64,000 bases of DNA from an uncultured Alkaliphilus sp. (GTDB lineage Bacteria > Bacillota > Clostridia > Peptostreptococcales > Natronincolaceae), in contig CALJEQ010000005.1 in NCBI GenBank assembly GCA_938074565.1, forward strand, positions 1-64,000, given 5' to 3'. Below the pieces are notes generated by a model, which was given only the letters and a program-made list of their open reading frames with translations, made no database searches and was not told where the DNA came from. Shown here in pieces: positions 1 to 9,494 of the stretch (the first letter of the stretch is position 1; the number at the start of each line of letters is the position of its first letter). The position numbers and the translations under genes were made by a program.

Positions 1-836
1 ATGAAAATAATTTGAAAATATTTGAAGTAATGTTGAATAAAGAAGTAGAATCTTCAGGACTAACGGAGGATGAAATTAAAGAAAAACTAAAAGTAAGCTT
101 AGAGATTATGAAAAATGCCATCGAAAGAGGTTTGACGGAAGATATAAAATCTGTAAGTGGTCTTATCGGTGGAGATGCAAAAAAAATTAATGAAAGAAAT
201 GAAAAGGAAAGGTCAATTTGTGGTCCTTTAATGAGTAAAGCCATTAGCCGATCTATGGCAGTATTGGAAGTTAATGCTGCAATGGGTAAAATAGTGGCTG
301 CTCCCACAGCTGGTTCCAGTGGTATTGTTCCAGGAACTTTAATTACTATAGCAGAAGAATTTTCTCTTGATGATGAAGCTTTATTGCAGGGGTTAATGAC
401 CGCCAGTGCTGTTGGTTTAATTATATCAAGGAATGCCACTGTTGCAGGTGCAGAAGGTGGTTGTCAAGCTGAAACTGGTGCTGCTGCGGCAATGGCTGCT
501 GCGGCAGTGGTGGAAATGATGGGTGGTTCTCCAGAGGCTGCTTTACATGCTGCTTCAACTTGTTTAAAAAATGTATTAGGTCTTGTATGTGATCCCATTG
601 CGGGACTTGTAGAAGCTCCATGTGAAAAAAGAAACGCCATAGGTGCAGCTAATGCATTAATTTCTGCTGAAATGGCTTTAGCTGGTGTAATCAGTATTAT
701 TCCTTTTGATGAAGTGGTGGAGGCAATGTACCGTGTAGGAAGATCACTACCCTTTGAATTAAGGGAAAGTGCAATAGGTGGTTTAGCAGGAACACCAACT
801 GGACAGAGGATTAAAAAAGAAATATTAGGTGAATAA
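1..836 (+). CDS. sdaAA: L-serine dehydratase, iron-sulfur-dependent, alpha subunit (5' end cut by window)
   Basis: Deaminates L-serine to pyruvate and ammonia in the cytoplasm, using a [4Fe-4S] cluster shared with the beta subunit. The reading frame is open to the left edge of the window (from base 3), and about 15-20 N-terminal residues of the usual ~290-residue subunit are missing, so the true start lies upstream. A TTG at 12 exists but is probably internal. The protein carries the family's GPL, NAAMG and PTAGSSG(I/V)VPG blocks, the GGCQAE segment and the NVLGLVCDP(I/V)AGLVE-type segment, with conserved cysteines. The beta subunit gene is presumably just upstream. It is followed at once by a strong bidirectional terminator. 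Confidence 0.93.
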   Translation, partial: ENNLKIFEVMLNKEVESSGLTEDEIKEKLKVSLEIMKNAIERGLTEDIKSVSGLIGGDAKKINERNEKERSICGPLMSKAISRSMAVLEVNAAMGKIVAAPTAGSSGIVPGTLITIAEEFSLDDEALLQGLMTASAVGLIISRNATVAGAEGGCQAETGAAAAMAAAAVVEMMGGSPEAALHAASTCLKNVLGLVCDPIAGLVEAPCEKRNAIGAANALISAEMALAGVISIIPFDEVVEAMYRVGRSLPFELRESAIGGLAGTPTGQRIKKEILGE

Positions 837-842
837 AGTGTA

Positions 843-876
843 AAAAAGAAGATAGGACTGTTCCTATCTTCTTTTT
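843..876. terminator. Bidirectional intrinsic terminator between sdaAA and dac
   Basis: A perfect 15-bp inverted repeat (arms 843-857 and 862-876, 4-base loop) begins with A5 and ends with T5, so it can terminate the convergent genes on both strands. Its right arm overlaps the stop codon of the carboxypeptidase gene. Confidence 0.9.
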
Positions 877-2174
877 AATAAGTTTTTACTAAAATTTAAA
901 GAGGGACGTTTTTCTCCAACAATAAACTTTCTTTTTCTCTTTTGAAAACGAAGATAATATACAAATAATTTCCAAATAATAAATAATAGTGCAATATAAA
1001 TTAAATACTTAAAGGGTGTTTTAGCTTTAATTAATAAAGGCTTAACTTCTACTTCTTCTTGGGCAATTAAATTAACTTCCCCAATGGTTTTATCACCTTG
1101 AGTATAAACAATCTTACCTAGGGTATCCCCAATATGTATGGGGGCAGTAATATTCTTATCTATTAACACCTCTTTAGTAATTGTAGATGGGTCTTGATCT
1201 ATTGGTAATATCGTTTTCAAATTAGATTCTGTATAAAGTGAAATAGAATCCTTCATACCATTTTTAATAGGAATTTCAGTTTCCAATTCGTTAGCCTCAA
1301 TAAGTGGATGACTTTTGTAATTTTCATAACCATAATCAATTAATGTACGGGTATCTAAATATACATTAGACCCTTGTGCTCCTAACACAACTGCAATCAA
1401 CCTATGGTCATCTTTAATAGCAGAACTAATTAGACACTGCTGTGCGGCTCTAGTATACCCTGTTTTAACACCATCAATAAGGTCATACTTAATATTTATA
1501 TATTGACCCTTATATAGTATTTTGTTTGAACTGCCTGTACCCCAAAGAAAACGGTTAGAGCTACGATAATATCTTTTAGCTGGAGTTTGGGCTGTTTCAT
1601 CAAAAACAACATTAGTGGTGGAAACAATTTCTCTAAAAACTGGAAAACCCATAGCGTGTTTCCCAAAGATTGCAAGATCATGGGCAGTGGTAACATGGGC
1701 TTCATCTGGCATACCGTGGGGATTGGTAAAGTGAGTTTTGGTTGCTCCCAACTCCATTGCCCTTTGGTTCGCTAACTTAGCAAACTCTTCCACCGACCCA
1801 GAAACATGTATTGCTAAGGCTTCAGCCACATCATTGGCGGAGCGAATCAATAAAGCATGAAGTAACTCTTTGACAGTAAAGGATTCTCCCTTTAAAAGAT
1901 ACATACTGGCACCACCAACGGTTAAATCATAATCAATGGATACCACATCATCAAGATTAGCATTTTCCAATACTAGTATTGCGGTTAAAACTTTTGTTGT
2001 ACTGGCGGGGAAAGTGACCTCGTGGGCATTATGTTCAAATAATACCTCTCCTGTATGAAAATCCATTAGTATAGCGTTAGGTGCAGTTACTTGTGGTGTA
2101 GAAGCATAGGTAGCACTGGTGAATAAAATCGTAATTAATATCATGGACAAAAAACAGCTAGTGATTTTTTTCAT
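864..2174 (-). CDS. D-alanyl-D-alanine carboxypeptidase (PBP5/DacF family)
   Basis: Removes the terminal D-Ala of peptidoglycan pentapeptides at the outer face of the membrane. I place the start at the ATG at 2174 because an AAGGGG ribosome binding site sits just upstream of it; a longer frame from 2195 has no such site. The 436 residues show a signal peptide (about 1-24, ending near TYA-S), the serine active site STTK (Ser58, Lys61), the SAN motif at 112-114, a KTG motif near 235-240 in the VKTGYT segment, and a beta-rich C-terminal domain. A transmembrane helix and a basic tail end the protein, so it is membrane-anchored. It stands alone between opposing genes. Whether it is vegetative (DacA-like) or sporulation-linked (DacF-like) cannot be decided here. 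Confidence 0.92.
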   Translation of the reverse strand: MKKITSCFLSMILITILFTSATYASTPQVTAPNAILMDFHTGEVLFEHNAHEVTFPASTTKVLTAILVLENANLDDVVSIDYDLTVGGASMYLLKGESFTVKELLHALLIRSANDVAEALAIHVSGSVEEFAKLANQRAMELGATKTHFTNPHGMPDEAHVTTAHDLAIFGKHAMGFPVFREIVSTTNVVFDETAQTPAKRYYRSSNRFLWGTGSSNKILYKGQYINIKYDLIDGVKTGYTRAAQQCLISSAIKDDHRLIAVVLGAQGSNVYLDTRTLIDYGYENYKSHPLIEANELETEIPIKNGMKDSISLYTESNLKTILPIDQDPSTITKEVLIDKNITAPIHIGDTLGKIVYTQGDKTIGEVNLIAQEEVEVKPLLIKAKTPFKYLIYIALLFIIWKLFVYYLRFQKRKRKFIVGEKRPSLNFSKNLLKRR

Positions 2175-2332
2175 TTTAATTCCCCTTATCTGCAATTTCT
2201 AGTTAATATATATTATATCAAAAAAAGCAAAGAAAATTAAGGGAAATAAGAACTAAAAAAAAGGGAAAATAACACTACTAATAGAAATACTTACTATAAA
2301 ACTTGAAATTTAAACATAAGGAGAGAATTGTA

Positions 2333-3001
2333 ATGAATATTTCCCAAAGACAGAAATGGATCATCTTTGTAATCATTGGTTTACTGTTAGGCTCTATATC
2401 TTATTTCAATCATCGAAAGGAAAACGGGATTATTTATGAACTTAGTGGAAAAGAAGAAGGAAATAGTATAGAATTAGACAAAGTAGTGGAAGTTACTGAT
2501 TTTACAAAAGAAAAGATAGTAGAAAAAGAAGAAGTAAAAATAATGGTACATGTTGAGGGGGAAGTGGTGTCTCCAGGATTATATAAACTAAGTGAAAATT
2601 CAAGGGTGTTCGATGCTGTTGAATTAGCTGGTGGTTTAACGGAAAAAGCAGACCGTAAACAGATAAATTTAGCCATGAAAATTGAAGATGAAGAGAAAAT
2701 TTACATTCCTGCAAAGGGAGAAGTGGCTGAGGTTAATTTACCACAACAAAATAATAATGTCCAAGAAAATAAATCAACTTCAACAAGGAATACCACTGTA
2801 GGTTCTGGAAAAATTAATATTAATCAAGCTAGTTTAAAAGAACTAACTAAATTAAATGGAATTGGTGATGCTCTTGCAGAACGTATCGTCGAATATCGCC
2901 AACAGCAGGGTTCTTTTAAATCTATTGAGGAGATAAAAAAGGTTAGTGGAATAGGTGATAAAAAATTTGAACAAATTAAAGGGTATATTTCAATCAATTA
3001 A
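2333..3001 (+). CDS. comEA: ComEA-like helix-hairpin-helix DNA-binding protein
   Basis: A membrane-anchored DNA-binding protein of the ComEA family, which captures double-stranded DNA outside the membrane during transformation. The ATG at 2333 is chosen because of AAGGAGAG just before it. The 222 residues show a short N-terminal transmembrane segment (WIIFVIIGLLLGSI), an SLBB/beta-grasp domain in the middle (starting near VMVHVEGEV-like text), a Gln/Asn/Ser-rich linker, and two tandem helix-hairpin-helix motifs at the C-terminus containing NINQA, LNGIGDALAERI and VSGIGDKKFEQI. No other competence gene lies next to it, so a general DNA-binding role remains possible. It is followed by selD after a 46-base gap. 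Confidence 0.88.
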   Translation: MNISQRQKWIIFVIIGLLLGSISYFNHRKENGIIYELSGKEEGNSIELDKVVEVTDFTKEKIVEKEEVKIMVHVEGEVVSPGLYKLSENSRVFDAVELAGGLTEKADRKQINLAMKIEDEEKIYIPAKGEVAEVNLPQQNNNVQENKSTSTRNTTVGSGKININQASLKELTKLNGIGDALAERIVEYRQQQGSFKSIEEIKKVSGIGDKKFEQIKGYISIN

Positions 3002-3047
3002 TGATAAAAACTAGATTATTATATTACATCAGACTGGGGGAAAGACA

Positions 3048-4088
3048 ATGAAAGAAGTGAGAAGATTAACTCAAATGACCAGTAGTGCTGGCTGAGCAGC
3101 TAAAATAGGACCAGATGTCCTGACACAGGTACTGTGTCGTTTACCTAAAACTGAAAATGAAAGGCTATTGGTAGGGTTAGAAACCTCTGATGATGCAGCG
3201 GTATATCTATTAAATGAAGATACTGCTTTAATACAAACCCTAGATTTTTTTACACCAGTGGTGGATGATCCCTACACTTATGGACAAATTGCAGCCGCCA
3301 ATTCTTTAAGTGATGTTTATGCTATGGGGGGACAACCTACAATGGCAATGAATATTGTTTGTTTTCCCAGTTGTTTACCAATGGATATGTTGGGGGAAAT
3401 TTTACGGGGTGGAGCAGATAAAATTATTGAAGCAGGAGCTATTCTTGTGGGTGGTCATACTGTGGATGATCAAGAGCCTAAATATGGTCTATCAGTTACT
3501 GGTATAGTTCATCCAAGCAAAGTGTTAGCCAATAAGACAGCAAGAATTGGTGATATATTAATTTTAACAAAACCTTTAGGTTTAGGGGTTTTAAATACAG
3601 CAATTAAAGCTGATATTGCCACACAAGAACAATATTCTATGGCGGTGGATACGATGATAACTTTAAATAAATATGCGTTAGAAGCTGTTGTTGATTTAAA
3701 TATTTCTGCTTGTACAGATATTACAGGTTTTGGTTTTTTAGGTCATGTTTATGAAATGGCTAAAGGTAGTAACGTTAGTATTGAAATTGAAAGTAGTAAA
3801 GTGCCAATTATTGAAGGAGCTGTTGAGTTGGCAGAAATGGGTATTCTTCCAGCAGGAATGTATGCTAATAAGAAGCACATAGAAGATCAAGTGAAAAAAG
3901 AAGTAGAAATAAAAGAAGTGGTTGAAGATCTATTATATGATCCTCAAACATCTGGAGGTTTATTAATAGCTATAGATGAAAATGATGTAGCTGTGGCACT
4001 GGAAGCTTTAGAAAAAATAAATAAAAATAGTTATTCAGTTGTTGGAAAAGTAATTGAGAAAAAAGATTATGCTATATATTTAAGATAA
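3048..4088 (+). CDS. selD: Selenide, water dikinase SelD, selenocysteine-containing
   Basis: Makes selenophosphate from selenide and ATP, the selenium donor for SelA. The gene starts at ATG 3048 after a GGGGG ribosome binding site and reads through an in-frame TGA at 3093-3095 (codon 16) that encodes selenocysteine, in the context SSAG-U-AAKIG; this is where other SelD proteins have Cys or Sec, followed by the essential Lys (Lys19 here). An annotation that treats TGA as stop would miss the first 40 residues and start at 3168. The full 346 residues match the family length. Motifs include [28 protein letters not shown] and the C-terminal DPQTSGGLL. Candidate SECIS hairpins lie just 3' of the TGA. 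A very strong terminator follows. Confidence 0.95.
3093..3138 (+). promoter_or_regulatory. In-frame Sec UGA and candidate bacterial SECIS element
   Basis: Directly after the TGA (3093-3095) are two small hairpins in the coding sequence: AGGAC/GTCCT (3107-3111 with 3117-3121, loop CAGAT), about 12 bases past the TGA, and GACACAG/CTGTGTC (3122-3128 with 3132-3138). Bacterial SECIS elements are stem-loops at roughly this distance with a G in the apical loop; the first fits best by distance, the second is the more stable. Which one SelB binds is inference. Confidence 0.6.
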
Positions 4089-4110
4089 TAAAACATTTAC
4101 AAATTTATAT

Positions 4111-4174
4111 AATATTTTACAAATAAAAAACAGGTAGGGAGATTTCCCCACCTGTTTTTTATTTGTAAAATATT
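4111..4174. terminator. Long perfect bidirectional terminator between selD and the alanine symporter
   Basis: A perfect 25-base inverted repeat (4111-4135 with 4150-4174) surrounds a small inner GGGA/TCCC stem. A6 and T6 tracts border the GC-rich part, so it should stop transcription from both convergent genes. Confidence 0.9.
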
Positions 4175-4222
4175 GTTTTTTTATAAAATATTAATTCTAG
4201 TTTTAGTTTTTTTAAATTTTTT

Positions 4223-5617
4223 TTAATTTGTTTTAGTTGTAAAAAACTCTTTTGTAAGTTTAAATACTACAGCACTTAGTCCCAGTAATCCAACTAAGTT
4301 GGGAATAGCCATCAATCCATTTAATGTATCAGCAATATCCCAAATTAATTCTAGGTTTCCGATTGCTCCAACAAATATTAAAGGTAACCAAACAAGTCGA
4401 TAAATTTTATTGACTTTAGAGCCAAATAGATGCTCTGCACATTTTTCACCATAATAAGCCCAACTTAGAATAGTAGAAAAGGCGAAGAATAATATACCTA
4501 CAGCAACAATAATACCACCAGGACCTGGTAAACCTGTGTTAAAGGCTTCTGTTGTTAATGCTGCACCAGTGAAACCAAATTCAACCCCTAGTTCATTAAC
4601 ACCAGCAACTTTTTGCCAAACCCCTGTAGAAAGAATTGTTAAAGCAGTTAAAGTACAGATTACGATGGTATCAGCAAATACTTCAAAGATTCCCCATAAA
4701 CCTTGACGAACTGGATGATCAGTTCTAGCCGCAGCATGGGCAATTGGAGCACTACCTAATCCAGCTTCGTTAGAGAATACCCCCCTAGCAACACCACGAC
4801 GCATTGCTTGCATTACCACAGCACCAGCAAAACCACCAGCCGCCGCAGCAGGAGAGAAAGCATTGGCAAAAATTAATGCAAAAGCATTTGGTATACCACT
4901 AATGTTTAAAATTAATATAATTAGAGCTCCAATCATGTAAAATACAGCCATAAAAGGAACAACTTTTTCGGTAACGGCAGCAATACGTTTTAGACCACCA
5001 AGAATAACAGCTCCAGCTCCTACTGCCAATGCGATTCCTGTAATCCAAGGAGGAATATTAAAGGTTGAGTCTAAAGCTGCGGCAACGGAGTTTGACTGTA
5101 CCATGTTTCCTATACCAAAGGCAGCTAATGCACCAAAGATTGAGAAAATAACAGCCAACCACTTTAAACCAAGACCCTTTTCAATATAATACATTGGTCC
5201 TCCTACCCAGCTGCCTTCTTCATTCTTTTCACGATACTGAATAGCAAGAACTACCTCGGCAAATTTGGTCATCATACCAAAGAAAGCCGATACCCACATC
5301 CAGAAAATAGCACCAGGTCCACCTAAAGCAATAGCAGTAGCAACCCCTGCAATGTTACCAGTACCTATGGTTGCGGCTAATGCAGTAGAAAGTGCCTGAA
5401 ATGGGGTAATATCACCCTCTTCGCTGGCTTCTGGCTTTTCAAAAATTTTCATCAAAGTTTCTTTCATAGTAAAACCAAATCTGCGAACTTGCAGGAAATT
5501 AGTTCTAAAAGAAAAATATATTCCAGTACCAACAAGTAAGACTAACATATAAGGGCCCCAAACAAGACCGTTAATAAAATCATTAATTTCTGCAACTGTA
5601 TTTACAAAACCTAGCAT
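4223..5617 (-). CDS. Sodium:alanine (AGCS family) symporter
   Basis: An integral membrane protein that imports alanine or glycine with Na+. The ATG at 5617 is preceded by an AAAGGAGC ribosome binding site. The 464 residues hold about eleven hydrophobic segments and typical AGCS stretches: an N-terminal NGLVWGPYM segment, the ALAATIGTGNIAGVATAI block (family signature), GGPMYYIEKGLG, and VFSNEAGLGSAPIAHAAA. It is transcribed alone and convergently to selD. Alanine transport makes sense beside the alanine-yielding ornithine pathway at 56-64 kb, but the true substrate is not visible in the sequence. Confidence 0.94.
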   Translation of the reverse strand: MLGFVNTVAEINDFINGLVWGPYMLVLLVGTGIYFSFRTNFLQVRRFGFTMKETLMKIFEKPEASEEGDITPFQALSTALAATIGTGNIAGVATAIALGGPGAIFWMWVSAFFGMMTKFAEVVLAIQYREKNEEGSWVGGPMYYIEKGLGLKWLAVIFSIFGALAAFGIGNMVQSNSVAAALDSTFNIPPWITGIALAVGAGAVILGGLKRIAAVTEKVVPFMAVFYMIGALIILILNISGIPNAFALIFANAFSPAAAAGGFAGAVVMQAMRRGVARGVFSNEAGLGSAPIAHAAARTDHPVRQGLWGIFEVFADTIVICTLTALTILSTGVWQKVAGVNELGVEFGFTGAALTTEAFNTGLPGPGGIIVAVGILFFAFSTILSWAYYGEKCAEHLFGSKVNKIYRLVWLPLIFVGAIGNLELIWDIADTLNGLMAIPNLVGLLGLSAVVFKLTKEFFTTKTN

Positions 5618-6025
5618 GATAAACGCTCCTTTCTAATATGAAATCTATGATGTAAAAACCTTATAACATAGTACTTTAAGTAAAATAAGATTATTGTAAC
5701 TTATACCTACACCTCCCTTTATAAAACTAGTATGACCAATCATTAATAAATTAATCTTCATTTAATGTACTTCTTTAAAGACTAAAATAAAGACTGTAAA
5801 AATTAAGATTACTTAATAAAAATTTAATAATTGTAATAACTTAATTTTAACATGAGATTAAATAAATGAAAACAATTTTTTAATAAAGATTAAAAAAATT
5901 TAGCAGAACAAAAATAATAAAGAAAAGAGATAAAGAAAAGAGATAAAGAAAACAGAAGGAGGTATACTAAAAGCTAAAATATGTTATAATTTAGTTGAAT
6001 ATTTATACTTAAGGAGTGAAGTACA
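5618..6025. other. Divergent intergenic region between the symporter and selA
   Basis: 408 bases of very AT-rich DNA with no credible gene. Near 5918-5953 a 13-base unit (AGATAAAGAAAAG) is repeated almost three times. A TATAAT box at 5985-5990, about 36 bases before the selA start, is the likely -10 element; I see no good -35. Promoters for the symporter must lie in the left part but are not clear. Confidence 0.5.
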
Positions 6026-7429
6026 TTGAATAAAGGGAAGTTACTAAGTACGCTACCTTCAGTTGATGAATTACTAAACAATGAAGATATAATTAGATTA
6101 TTGAAAGATATACCTAGAAAGGTTATTTTAGAAGAAATAAGAAGATGTATTCAAATGGAAAGAAATAAAATCTTACAGATGCAAGATAATGAATTAGAAA
6201 CTTATAAAATAGAAGTAGATAGTCTAATAAAATCAGTTGTTTTTACTTGTTGTAAATTTATGGAAATGAATTTAAAGGAAGTTATTAATGGAACTGGAGT
6301 TGTCTTACATACAAATTTAGGAAGAGCCCTACTAAGTGATGAAATTAAAGATGAAGTTTGGTCTGTTGCATCGGGCTATTCCAATTTAGAAATAAATGTA
6401 GCTACAGGAAAAAGAGGAAGCAGATATAGTCATGTGGTAGAAATAATTAAAACAATAACTGGTGCAGAAGATGCACTGGTGGTAAATAATAATGCTGCTG
6501 CTGTATTATTAGTGCTAGGAACTATGGCTAAAAATAGAGAAGTGATTGTTTCAAGGGGAGAATTGGTGGAAATTGGAGGATCCTTTAGAATTCCAGAAGT
6601 AATGGAGCAAAGTGGAGCAAAGTTAGTAGATGTGGGGGCTACAAATAAAACCCATATTTGGGATTACGAAAAAGCCATTGGAGAAGAAACTGCTGCTTTA
6701 TTAAAAGTACACACCAGTAATTATAAAATATTAGGGTTTACTAAAGAAGTTACCTTAATAGAACTGGTGGAGTTAGGTAGAAAGACAAACATACCAGTAG
6801 TTGAGGATTTAGGAAGTGGGGTTCTAATTAATTTACAAAAGTATGGGTTAAGCTATGAGCCAACTGTACAGGACAGTGTACAAGCAGGTGTTGATATTAT
6901 TACTTTTAGTGGAGATAAATTATTAGGGGGACCACAGGCGGGAATCATTATCGGAAAAAAACAGTGGATTGAGAAAATGAAAAAAAATCCTCTAACAAGG
7001 GCATTTAGAGTGGACAAGTTAACTATGGCGGCTTTAGAAGCAACATTAAAAATCTACTTAAGTGAAGAAGATGCCATAAAAAAGTTACCAACATTAAAGA
7101 TGATTACAGAGGGAATTGAAGAAATTCATAAAAGAGCAATAACTTTATTGAATAGGATAGAAGCAGAAAATTTGCAAATCGATATAGAAATTAATGACGA
7201 CTATTCACAGGTGGGTGGAGGTTCACTTCCATTGGAGAAATTACCAACAAAAGTTCTACAAATCACATCAAGTAAACTTTCGGTGAATCAATTGGAGGAA
7301 GGATTAAGATTATATCAGACTCCAATTATTACTAGAATACAAGATAATAAATTAATAGTAGACCTTCGTACAATAAAAGAACGGGATTTCATTATAATTT
7401 GTGAGGCATTAAGAAGTGTTGTCATTTAA
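6026..7429 (+). CDS. selA: L-seryl-tRNA(Sec) selenium transferase SelA
   Basis: A PLP enzyme that converts Ser-tRNA(Sec) to Sec-tRNA(Sec) with selenophosphate from SelD. Translation starts at a TTG at 6026 behind AAGGAG. The 467 residues match the family length: an N-terminal tRNA-binding domain begins with LLSTLPSVDELL; the fold-type I domain has INGTGVVLHTNLGRALL, YSNLEINVATGKRGSRY and the PLP-binding Lys298 in FSGDKLLGGPQAG. Only 12 bases separate it from selB, so the two form an operon, with selD and tRNA-Sec nearby. Confidence 0.97.
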   Translation: MNKGKLLSTLPSVDELLNNEDIIRLLKDIPRKVILEEIRRCIQMERNKILQMQDNELETYKIEVDSLIKSVVFTCCKFMEMNLKEVINGTGVVLHTNLGRALLSDEIKDEVWSVASGYSNLEINVATGKRGSRYSHVVEIIKTITGAEDALVVNNNAAAVLLVLGTMAKNREVIVSRGELVEIGGSFRIPEVMEQSGAKLVDVGATNKTHIWDYEKAIGEETAALLKVHTSNYKILGFTKEVTLIELVELGRKTNIPVVEDLGSGVLINLQKYGLSYEPTVQDSVQAGVDIITFSGDKLLGGPQAGIIIGKKQWIEKMKKNPLTRAFRVDKLTMAALEATLKIYLSEEDAIKKLPTLKMITEGIEEIHKRAITLLNRIEAENLQIDIEINDDYSQVGGGSLPLEKLPTKVLQITSSKLSVNQLEEGLRLYQTPIITRIQDNKLIVDLRTIKERDFIIICEALRSVVI

Positions 7430-7441
7430 GGGGGAATATCA

Positions 7442-9337
7442 TTGAAACACGTTGTAATAGGAACAGCAGGACATATTGATCATGGTAAAACTACTTTAAT
7501 TAAAGCCCTAACAGGAAGGGATACAGATCGACTAAAGGAAGAAAAGAAACGGGGTATATCCATAGATTTAGGATTTACTCATTTTGATTTACCCAGTGGT
7601 AAGAGGGCAGGAATTATTGATGTGCCTGGACATGAAAAGTTTATTCGTAATATGTTGGCTGGTGTTGGGGGTATGGATATTGTCATGCTGGTAATTGCAG
7701 CGGATGAAGGGATAATGCCCCAAACAAAAGAGCATTTAGATATACTTTCTTTGTTAAAGATTAAAAAGGGGTTAATTGTTATTACAAAAGCAAGTTTAGT
7801 GGATGCTGATTGGTTGGAATTAATTAAGGAAGATATAAGAGAAAAAGTTCAAGGAACTTTTTTAGCTGATGCAGATATGTTAACGGTAGACTCTATTAAG
7901 GGGCTAGGAGTTAAAGAGCTAATTGATAGAATTGATCAATTAACAGATGAAACAGAAAGTAGAGATATACAAGCACCTGTTCGAATGCCAATAGATAGAG
8001 TTTTTACAATTACAGGATTTGGAACGGTTGTAACGGGTACTTTAATGGAAGGTAAAATTGCTCTAGAGGAAACTTTGGAAATATTACCAGAACAGGTGAA
8101 GGTTAGAGTAAGAAGTATTCAAGTTCATGGTAAATCTGTTGAAACAGCTTTTGCAGGTCAAAGGGTGGCAATAAATTTAGCCAATGTAAAAAAAGAAGAG
8201 ATAGAACGGGGACAAATATTAGTACAAGAAAACTCAATGGAAACCACCATGATGCTAGATGGTAAACTACAACTATTAAAAGATTATCCTAGAAAATTAA
8301 AAAATAGGGATAGGGTAAGGTTATATCATGGTTCAACAGAAATTTTCGCCCGTGTAGCATTGTTAGGTAATGAAGAACTGCAACCTGGTGAATCGGCTTT
8401 TGTACAGTTAAGACTAGAAGAGGCAACGGCTGCTAAAAAAGGCGATCATATGGTTGTTCGATTATACTCACCTATGGAGACAATAGGTGGCATTGTAGTA
8501 ATTGATGCTAAACCTAAAAAACATCGTCGTTTTGATGAAAAAGCAGTTCAAGAATTGATTGAGAAGGAAAAAGGCACGCCAGAGGAAATATTAGAAAAAC
8601 ATATAGAAAGAATGAGTGATGATTTCCCAGAACCATCAGTTTTAGCAAAATGGACAGGACAACAAACATCTGAAATAGAAAACTTACTTCAACCGTTAAT
8701 AGAAAAACAACGGGTATTTTTATTGGAGGATAGTTATATTGTTCATCATAAATACTATGACAAACTTATGCATCAGATTATTCAGATGCTTTCTGAGTAT
8801 CATCTTAACAATCCTTTAAGAATAGGAATGTTGAAGGAAGAGTTAAAAAGTAAATTGTTTTCTAAGAAAAAAGGTAAGGTAATTGATGCTTTAATAGAAA
8901 AAGTACAAAAGGATAAAATAATTAAAATATCTGAGAAGTTTGTGTCATTATATGATTTTGAAATTAAGTTAAATGAAACCCAAATAAAAATTAAACAATT
9001 ATTAGAGGAAGCCTTTTTAAAAGAGCCCTACAGCCCACCTAAAATTGAGGAAGTAATAAAGATTATTCCATATAAAAGACAAGAAGTAGAGCAAGTGGTG
9101 GAAATACTTATGGGGAATGAATTATTAAAAATTAGTTCGGAAATCATTCTTCATAGTAGGACGGTTACACAAGCACAGGAAAAAATGACTGAATTTATTA
9201 AGCAAAAGGGTAGTATTACTTTAGGTGAGTTTAGAGATCTACTTAATACTAGTCGAAAGTATGCTTTAGCAATTTTAGAGTATTTCGATAATCGTCGAAT
9301 TACACGAAAAAATGAAGATCAAAGAATTCTTTTTTAA
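7442..9337 (+). CDS. selB: Selenocysteine-specific elongation factor SelB
   Basis: A GTPase that delivers Sec-tRNA(Sec) to UGA codons followed by a SECIS hairpin. It starts at TTG 7442 behind AAGGGGG. The EF-Tu-like part shows G1 GHIDHGKT (10-17) and G3 DVPGHE (60-65), followed by beta-barrel domains; the C-terminal ~250 residues form the winged-helix repeats that bind SECIS RNA. The position of the G4 motif reads TKAS (115-118) rather than the usual (N/T)KxD, an unusual change in the guanine-recognition loop. Total 631 residues, normal for the family. It is the last gene of the selAB operon and is followed by a clear terminator. Confidence 0.96.
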   Translation: MKHVVIGTAGHIDHGKTTLIKALTGRDTDRLKEEKKRGISIDLGFTHFDLPSGKRAGIIDVPGHEKFIRNMLAGVGGMDIVMLVIAADEGIMPQTKEHLDILSLLKIKKGLIVITKASLVDADWLELIKEDIREKVQGTFLADADMLTVDSIKGLGVKELIDRIDQLTDETESRDIQAPVRMPIDRVFTITGFGTVVTGTLMEGKIALEETLEILPEQVKVRVRSIQVHGKSVETAFAGQRVAINLANVKKEEIERGQILVQENSMETTMMLDGKLQLLKDYPRKLKNRDRVRLYHGSTEIFARVALLGNEELQPGESAFVQLRLEEATAAKKGDHMVVRLYSPMETIGGIVVIDAKPKKHRRFDEKAVQELIEKEKGTPEEILEKHIERMSDDFPEPSVLAKWTGQQTSEIENLLQPLIEKQRVFLLEDSYIVHHKYYDKLMHQIIQMLSEYHLNNPLRIGMLKEELKSKLFSKKKGKVIDALIEKVQKDKIIKISEKFVSLYDFEIKLNETQIKIKQLLEEAFLKEPYSPPKIEEVIKIIPYKRQEVEQVVEILMGNELLKISSEIILHSRTVTQAQEKMTEFIKQKGSITLGEFRDLLNTSRKYALAILEYFDNRRITRKNEDQRILF

Positions 9338-9358
9338 TAAAATCGTATTTATTTATAT

Positions 9359-9382
9359 AAACTGGACTTGTCCAGTTTTTTT
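9359..9382 (+). terminator. Intrinsic terminator after selAB
   Basis: An 8-bp stem AAACTGGA/TCCAGTTT (9359-9366 with 9371-9378) with a CTTG loop runs into seven T residues (9376-9382). Confidence 0.92.
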
Positions 9383-9494
9383 CCTTTTAAATCATAAGAA
9401 TATTATATATAATGTAGGTATAAAACAAAGGTTATATATCCTTAATACAATAAAATACCTTTATTTTGGAATAATAATAATGAGGTGATGGATA

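Noticed and set aside
3168..4088. selD starting at the internal ATG 3168
   Set aside because: The conserved N-terminus lies upstream across the in-frame TGA with a good ribosome binding site at 3048.
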